This document shows, piece after piece, positions 5,479 through 9,357 of a stretch of DNA of 9,357 nt (its first letter is position 1; each line of letters starts with the position of its first letter). Position numbers and translations under genes: made by a program. The notes under the pieces are model-generated. The model saw nothing but the letters and a program-made list of their open reading frames with translations, made no database searches and had not been told where the DNA came from. This DNA comes from Bacillota bacterium (GTDB taxonomy: Bacteria > Bacillota > Clostridia > Christensenellales > CAG-138), in NCBI GenBank assembly GCA_023409435.1, contig JAEYHP010000134.1, positions 1 through 9,357 on the forward strand. Direction: 5' to 3'.

Positions 5479-7032
5479 ATGAAGGCAGCCCTTTACTGCC
5501 GCTTATCCGAAGAGGATAAAAACAAGCCGAATGCATCCAGCGAAAGCGAAAGCATACAGAACCAGAAATCCATGCTGGTTTCGTATGCGCTCGAACAGGA
5601 CTGGGAGATCTACAACATTTACAGCGATGACGATTATGCCGGTGCGGACCGGAACCGGCCCGCATTTTTACACCTGCTTGCGGACGCGGAGCAAAGGAAA
5701 TTCGATATTGTGCTCTGCAAGACCCAGTCCCGCTTTACCCGCGAATTGGAATTGGTGGAAAAGTACATCCACGGCCTGTTCCCGCTTTGGAACATCCGGT
5801 TTGTCAGCATTGTGGACAACGCAGATACCTTAAACAGGGGAAACAAGAAATCCCGGCAGATCAACGGCCTCATCAACGAATGGTATCTGGAGGATATGTC
5901 CGAAAACATCAAAAGCGTACTGGACAACAAACGGAAGAACGGGCTGCACATCGGCGCATTCGCGCTCTATGGCTATACAAAGGACCCGGATAAGAAAGGC
6001 CATTTGCTTATAGACGCAGAAGCCGCCGCCGTTGTGCGGGAGGTGTTTACCCTGTTTTCAAAGGGCTATGGCAAGACCGCGATCGCCCGCATGCTCAACG
6101 ACAGGGGCATCCCGAACCCTACGGAATACAAGCGCCTCCACGGCCTAAAGTATCATCCGCCCAGAGCAAAAACGGGCACGCTGTGGAAATATTCCGCCGT
6201 ATCGGATATGCTCACGAATGAACTCTATATCGGCAACATGGTGCAGGGCAGGTACGGCAGTGTTTCCTACAAGACCAAGGCCAACAGGCCCCGTCCGAAA
6301 GAGCAGTGGTTTGTTGCTAAGAACACCCACGAGCCGATCATCGACCGCGCGCTTTGGGGCACGGTCCAGTCCATGATCGCAGTTCGCGCAAAACCGTTTA
6401 TCACCGGCGAGATCGGCCTGTTTGCCAACAAAGCGCGCTGCATGCACTGTGGATGCGCAATGCGTTCCTCTAAAAGTCGCGGTCGGCACTATCTGCAATG
6501 CGCCACCCGCCATGTGGCAAAGGACGCCTGTGCCGGGTCGTTTATCTCCGTTTCAAGCCTGGAACAGGCGGTTGTCGAAGAATTCAACCGCCTTTCCGAG
6601 ACGTATCTTGACCGTGATGAACTGCTGCGAAGCCTTGAACGCCTCCCCACTGCCGATGGAAAAAAAGTCGGGGTGGAGGCCGAGCTTTTGTCTTGCCGGA
6701 AAAAAACCGGGGAATACGCGAAAGGCATCCGGGAGCTGTACCTCGATAAAGTAAAGGGCGTCATATCCGAAAGCGATTATACGGAGCTCTCCCGAGATTT
6801 CAGCAAGGAAAAGGCGCGGCTAGAGCAGCTTGCGTCCGGCCTGGAAGTGCAATTGCGCATTTTGGAACAAGATGCTGATTTGGAAAATCAACCCGAAAAG
6901 CTGATGGAGCGGTATACCCGCTTGGAGCCTCTCAGCCGTGAGATTGTGGCGCATTTTATCGGCCACATCGTAATCGGAAAGCGGACGCAGGGTTCGCAGG
7001 AAACCCCAATTGAAATCCATTGGAATTTCTGA
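5479..7032 (+). CDS. Large serine recombinase (TndX/TnpX-type site-specific recombinase)
   Basis: A 517-aa DNA integrase/excisionase that cuts and joins att sites through a covalent phosphoserine link. Domain order is typical: a resolvase catalytic domain (about 1-150) with nucleophile Ser10 in YCRLSEED, the DDDYAGADRNRPAF block (51-64) and active-site arginines Arg85 and Arg88 in SRFTRE; the recombinase domain (about 155-300, from FALYGYTKDP); a zinc ribbon with Cys321, Cys324, Cys341 and Cys351; and a coiled-coil stretch (about 400-470) before the C-terminal tail. Length, Zn ribbon and coiled coil match intact members, so the enzyme looks functional. AAAGGAG lies 6 nt before the ATG. It sits 31 nt after a small basic ORF. 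No capsid, conjugation or resistance cargo is found in the window. It may be the sole enzyme of a small or decayed element; its att sites cannot be fixed from one sequence. Confidence 0.93.
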   Translation: MKAALYCRLSEEDKNKPNASSESESIQNQKSMLVSYALEQDWEIYNIYSDDDYAGADRNRPAFLHLLADAEQRKFDIVLCKTQSRFTRELELVEKYIHGLFPLWNIRFVSIVDNADTLNRGNKKSRQINGLINEWYLEDMSENIKSVLDNKRKNGLHIGAFALYGYTKDPDKKGHLLIDAEAAAVVREVFTLFSKGYGKTAIARMLNDRGIPNPTEYKRLHGLKYHPPRAKTGTLWKYSAVSDMLTNELYIGNMVQGRYGSVSYKTKANRPRPKEQWFVAKNTHEPIIDRALWGTVQSMIAVRAKPFITGEIGLFANKARCMHCGCAMRSSKSRGRHYLQCATRHVAKDACAGSFISVSSLEQAVVEEFNRLSETYLDRDELLRSLERLPTADGKKVGVEAELLSCRKKTGEYAKGIRELYLDKVKGVISESDYTELSRDFSKEKARLEQLASGLEVQLRILEQDADLENQPEKLMERYTRLEPLSREIVAHFIGHIVIGKRTQGSQETPIEIHWNF

Positions 7033-7180
7033 ATGTTGTTTGAGAGCAACTGACGAAAAGCTAGCTGGTGGATATGAGAGAGATTATGCCGCCCCGCTAA
7101 GCTGAAGAAGCGCCACGTAGCAGCGCTACGGAGGCAACGTGGGGAGGCATTAGATCCGTATAGACACCGGCTATATTTGA
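7033..7180. other. Gene-free stretch between recombinase and catalase remnant, with hairpins
   Basis: No convincing coding frame is seen here. Two competing stems stand out: CCACGT (7113-7118) with ACGTGG (7137-7142), and CGTAGC (7116-7121) with GCTACG (7125-7130) around an AGC loop. The last bases may already be decayed catalase sequence, since the remnant's frame reads Thr-Gly-Tyr-Ile before a stop at 7178-7180. If a recombination junction of the serine-recombinase element exists on this side, it should lie in this stretch. Confidence 0.4.
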
Positions 7181-7393
7181 GAAGGTTGCTCTAGTGCGAT
7201 AGTAGCGGAGCAGAAGGCCCGCGCGACCTACGAGCATCTGATGCGCCTAACGGATAACCCCGCTGTCCTCGATCCCCTGCGCTTCCTGCGCCAGCGCGAA
7301 ATCAACCACTTCCAGCGTTTTGGCGAGTGCCTGATGATCGTGCAGGATATGGCCTGCCAGAAGCGGCCCGTGCGCGAAGGGCGCTGCAGCTAG
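7181..7393 (+). pseudogene. 3' remnant of a manganese catalase (CotJC-like) gene
   Basis: The frame from 7181 to the TAG at 7391-7393 reads like the C-terminal third of dimanganese catalases and spore-coat CotJC proteins: AEQKARATYEHLMRLTD, then LRFLRQREINHFQRFGE and IVQDM. The Glu of AEQK and the His of INHF are 33 residues apart, the same spacing as Mn ligands Glu148 and His181 of the Lactobacillus plantarum enzyme (known from memory). The frame is closed upstream by TGA at 7178-7180. The N-terminal two thirds, which would carry the other three metal ligands, are absent: upstream lies the recombinase region. No start codon with a ribosome binding site precedes the conserved block, so this is a truncated, non-functional gene. 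Truncation by insertion or deletion associated with the recombinase element is the likely cause. The C-terminal tail (CQKRPVREGRCS) is unlike full-length enzymes I know. Confidence 0.8.
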
Positions 7394-7440
7394 ACTGTTT
7401 TCAAAAAAGTGGCTATGTCACAGAATAAGTTTTTATGAAG

Positions 7441-7475
7441 GAGCGGCTGCCGGAATTTCCGGCAGCCGCTCTTTT
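7441..7475. terminator. Strong hairpin terminator between convergent units
   Basis: GAGCGGCTGCCGGAA (7441-7455) pairs perfectly with TTCCGGCAGCCGCTC (7457-7471), a 15-bp GC-rich stem with one unpaired T at the centre. TTTT follows at 7472-7475 on the plus strand. It lies 47 nt after the catalase remnant's stop and 9 nt beyond the stop of the convergent aminotransferase. It was probably the original terminator of the catalase gene and may also serve the aminotransferase, though the minus-strand U-tract is poor. Confidence 0.85.
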
Positions 7476-7480
7476 GTCTA

Positions 7481-8668
7481 TTAGATGCTCTCTTTCATCA
7501 ATCTTCCCAGCCGCTCCATGCCGATTGCGATGCGCTCGGGCGTGGCGGAAGAGAAATTGAGGCGGATGGTGTTCTGGCCCATACTGTCCGGCTTTACAAA
7601 GAAGTACTGGCCGGGGATAAACGCCACCTTGAACTCCGCCGTGGCCCTCTTGAGCATGGCGGGCACATCCGGGTTCCCGGGCAGCTCGCCCCATACGAAC
7701 AGGCCGCCCTCCGGCTTTGTATAGCGGAAGGACGCGGGGAAATGCGCTTCCATACCGGCAAGCATCGTATTGAGCCGCTCCGCGTACATGGGAATGATGT
7801 TGTTTAGGTGCCCGGGCAGAAGGCCCCGGCGCAAGAACGTATCCGCAATGGCCTGGGTCAGGTTTGAGGTATGCGTATCGACGCTCTGTTTGGCGACGGT
7901 AAGCTTCCTTGCAATTTCCGGCGTGGCGATTAAAGCGCCTACGCGAAGCCCCGGCGAAAGTATTTTGCTGAAGCTGTTGAGCAGTATGACGTTGCCCGTT
8001 TTATCAAATGTCTTGATCGGCGGCACGGGCGAGCCGCTGTACCGAAGATCGCAATACGGATCGTCCTCTACCACGATGATGTCGTACTTTGCGGCAAGCT
8101 CCGCAATCGTCTTTCTCCGCTCCGCGCCCAGCGTCTTGCCCGTAGGATTCTGGAACGTGGGGATGACGTAAAACAGCTTGGGCCGATGAGCGCGAATTTT
8201 GTCTTCAAGGTCATTGAGGTCCACGCCCTCGTCGTCCATATTTACCGGCACGCAGCTTGCCTGGTAGGTATTGAATGCCTGCAGGGAACCTAAAAATGTG
8301 GGCGATTCCACAAGCACGACGTCGCCGGGGTCGATAAACACCTTGGCCACAAGGTCCACGCCCTGCATGGAGCCGGTGAGCGTCAACACGCTCTCCTCCC
8401 CCGCCGTAACACCCTTGGGGCGCGCGATATGCGTCAAATAGGATTCACGCAGCGGCGTATAGCCTTCCGTGGTTCCATACTGGAGGATGTTCGCGCCGTT
8501 TTTCTCCAGCACCTCATGGGCAATCTGCTCCACAACCTCGATCGGGAAGGATTCCTTGGCCGGATTGCCACCGCCAAAGGAAATAATCTCCGGATCGCCC
8601 ATCAGCTTGAGTATCTCGCGGATCACGCTGCCAGACACATTCTCCATCCGCTTTGCAAACTTTACCAT
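7481..8668 (-). CDS. PLP-dependent aminotransferase, class I/II (LysN/2-aminoadipate type)
   Basis: A 395-aa cytosolic fold-type I aminotransferase that moves amino groups between amino acids and 2-oxo acids. The visible PLP-site residues are Asn174 in FQNPTG, Asp202 and Tyr205 in EDDPYCDLRYSG, the Schiff-base Lys235 in SFSKILSPGLRVG with phosphate-binding Arg242, and the substrate-carboxylate Arg369 in IRLNFS. The N-terminal ISFGGGNPAKESFP and the LQYGTTEGYTPLRE block are typical of the 2-aminoadipate/aromatic aminotransferase group, also found as the C-terminal half of MocR regulators. Here there is no N-terminal GntR domain, so it is a stand-alone enzyme. Length is normal and the frame intact. 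AAGGAGAT lies 6 nt before the ATG. Substrate choice (aminoadipate, branched-chain or aromatic amino acids) cannot be decided from sequence. It is divergent from dnaX and monocistronic in this window. Confidence 0.93.
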   Translation of the reverse strand: MVKFAKRMENVSGSVIREILKLMGDPEIISFGGGNPAKESFPIEVVEQIAHEVLEKNGANILQYGTTEGYTPLRESYLTHIARPKGVTAGEESVLTLTGSMQGVDLVAKVFIDPGDVVLVESPTFLGSLQAFNTYQASCVPVNMDDEGVDLNDLEDKIRAHRPKLFYVIPTFQNPTGKTLGAERRKTIAELAAKYDIIVVEDDPYCDLRYSGSPVPPIKTFDKTGNVILLNSFSKILSPGLRVGALIATPEIARKLTVAKQSVDTHTSNLTQAIADTFLRRGLLPGHLNNIIPMYAERLNTMLAGMEAHFPASFRYTKPEGGLFVWGELPGNPDVPAMLKRATAEFKVAFIPGQYFFVKPDSMGQNTIRLNFSSATPERIAIGMERLGRLMKESI

Positions 8669-8728
8669 TTGCGTATCTCCTTAAACCTTATTTGATATGG
8701 ATATTTATTCAATAATGCTGTTGAAGTT

Positions 8729-8757
8729 ATTTTAGGCGCACATTGCAGATTGTGCAA
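8729..8757 (-). promoter_or_regulatory. Candidate aminotransferase promoter with overlapping palindrome
   Basis: On the minus strand, TTGCAC (8757-8752), a 17-nt spacer and TAAAAT (8734-8729) form a plausible promoter about 60 nt before the aminotransferase start. An 18-bp inverted repeat GCACA-N8-TGTGC (8738-8755) covers most of the -35 box and spacer and could be an operator. The -35 box matches only its TTG half, so confidence is moderate. Confidence 0.45.
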
Positions 8758-8797
8758 GTGTTTCTCTCTGTTTTCTTCTAAAACCCACCTGCAACAT

Positions 8798-8826
8798 TAG
8801 ACATGCGGGAGGCACAATGGTACAAT
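8798..8826 (+). promoter_or_regulatory. dnaX promoter
   Basis: A -35 box TAGACA (8798-8803, 5 of 6 to consensus), a 17-nt spacer and a -10 box TACAAT (8821-8826) give a short leader of about 40 nt before the dnaX start. No SRP RNA or tRNA gene, which often precede dnaX in Firmicutes, is seen between here and the aminotransferase. Confidence 0.7.
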
Positions 8827-8871
8827 ATCTAGTAGAGTATCTCTTAGTTTATGGATTTCTTAGGAGGAACT

Positions 8872-9357
8872 ATGTCGTATCAGGCGCTGTACCGCAGGTT
8901 CCGGCCACGCCGGTTTCTGGACGTCAAAGGGCAGGACCACATTACAACTATATTAAAAAACCAGGTGGTTTCCGGCCGCTACGCGCACGCGTACCTCTTA
9001 AGCGGCTCCCGCGGAACCGGCAAGACGAGCATCGCCCGGATATTCGCGCGCGCCGTCAACTGCCTTTCTCCCGTGGACGGCGAGCCCTGCGGGATTTGCG
9101 AAGCCTGCCGCCACTCTTTGGAGGAGGAAGCGGTGGATATTATAGAGATCGACGCCGCATCCAACACCGGCGTGGACGATATGCGCGCGCTGCTTGAAAA
9201 GGTGCGCTTTACGCCGCTGCAACTTAACTACAAGGTCTATATCATAGACGAAGTTCACATGCTTTCTAACGCCGCCTCCAACGCGCTGTTAAAGACGTTG
9301 GAGGAACCGCCCGCGCATGTGCTGTTTTTATTGGCTACGACCGAGCCACAGAAGATA
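8872..9357 (+). CDS. dnaX: DNA polymerase III subunit gamma/tau, N-terminal 162 aa (3' end outside window)
   Basis: This is the ATPase subunit of the clamp loader that opens and loads the beta sliding clamp at the replication fork. The protein begins MSYQALYRRFRPRRF, the standard DnaX start, with AGGAGGA 4 nt upstream of ATG 8872. AAA+ features appear in order: Walker A GSRGTGKT (45-52), a four-cysteine zinc module (Cys64, Cys73, Cys76, Cys79), the conserved EIDAASNTGVDDMR, Walker B YIIDEVH (123-129) and sensor 1 ATTEP (155-159). The frame is open to the last base, so the rest of the AAA+ region and the gamma/tau C-terminus lie beyond the window. In Firmicutes, dnaX is usually followed by a YbaB-family gene and recR, which would be expected next. 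The gene is divergent from the aminotransferase and has its own near-consensus promoter. Confidence 0.97.
   Translation, partial: MSYQALYRRFRPRRFLDVKGQDHITTILKNQVVSGRYAHAYLLSGSRGTGKTSIARIFARAVNCLSPVDGEPCGICEACRHSLEEEAVDIIEIDAASNTGVDDMRALLEKVRFTPLQLNYKVYIIDEVHMLSNAASNALLKTLEEPPAHVLFLLATTEPQKI

Noticed and set aside
5259..7238. The 10-mer TACGAGCATC occurs at 5259-5268 and at 7229-7238, flanking the recombinase, and might be taken for an att core
   Set aside because: Dozens of shared 10-mers are expected by chance in a window this size. The left copy is not joined to catalase sequence, as would be required if the element had split the gene at that point.
7181..7393. A genuine short gene rather than a catalase remnant
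   Set aside because: The conserved block has no start codon with ribosome binding site in front of it, and the matching part begins mid-domain of the catalase family with most metal ligands missing.
7413..7694. 93-codon minus-strand open frame at the 3' end of the aminotransferase
   Set aside because: It overlaps the aminotransferase in another frame and runs through the terminator hairpin; composition is that of a shadow frame.
8760..8871. SRP RNA or tRNA-Ser gene upstream of dnaX, as found in many Firmicutes
   Set aside because: The gap contains only a promoter and a short leader; no cloverleaf or SRP Alu/GGAA-type hairpin can be drawn.
1..9357. CRISPR array, toxin-antitoxin pair, phage structural genes or a multi-gene defence system
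   Set aside because: I saw no spaced direct repeats, and no gene of these kinds besides the lone recombinase and small ORF.

Overview
The window looks like a chromosomal segment of a Gram-positive anaerobe of the Clostridia type. The evidence is strong AGGAGG-like ribosome binding sites, TTGACA/TATAAT-type promoters, a clostridial-type large serine recombinase, a remnant of a CotJC/Mn-catalase-like gene, a low-potential Fe-S membrane protein and moderate GC content. I cannot place it more precisely from sequence alone.

Layout. (1) Positions 1-858 hold the 3' part of a YdhF-like aldo/keto reductase (+). It converges, across a perfect 15-bp hairpin, on a leftward two-gene operon: a TetR-family regulator (2546-1941) followed by an FMN-dependent alpha-hydroxy-acid oxidase-like protein (1893-946). 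That operon has a near-consensus promoter with a palindrome where the start of transcription should fall, as expected for autoregulation. (2) A separate leftward gene (3778-2660) encodes a polytopic membrane protein with two C-terminal [4Fe-4S] ferredoxin motifs. (3) Divergent from it is a long-form RsgA GTPase (4122-5198), preceded by a leader of roughly 180 nt. The leader carries a plausible 19-codon upstream peptide and alternating GGGAGG/CCCTCC-type segments. These can fold in mutually exclusive ways, one of which buries the rsgA ribosome binding site. A strong terminator follows rsgA. (4) An accessory patch (about 5250-7400) contains a 47-codon basic ORF whose start codon lies in a hairpin stem, a 517-aa large serine recombinase, a stretch with no recognisable gene, and the 3' remnant of a manganese catalase gene. 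(5) A strong hairpin ends that patch. Then come a leftward class I/II PLP-dependent aminotransferase (8668-7481) and, divergent from it, the first 162 codons of dnaX (DNA polymerase III gamma/tau), cut by the window end.

How the parts relate. The aminotransferase and dnaX are ordinary chromosomal genes that share a divergent promoter region. The recombinase plus catalase remnant marks a site of insertion, deletion or past rearrangement between ordinary genes. The reductase, hydroxy-acid oxidase and Fe-S protein are all redox proteins, but only the regulator and oxidase are clearly co-transcribed.

The observation most worth following is the rsgA leader. It has the architecture of translation-coupled or ligand-coupled control of a ribosome-associated GTPase and does not match a riboswitch class that I recognise.
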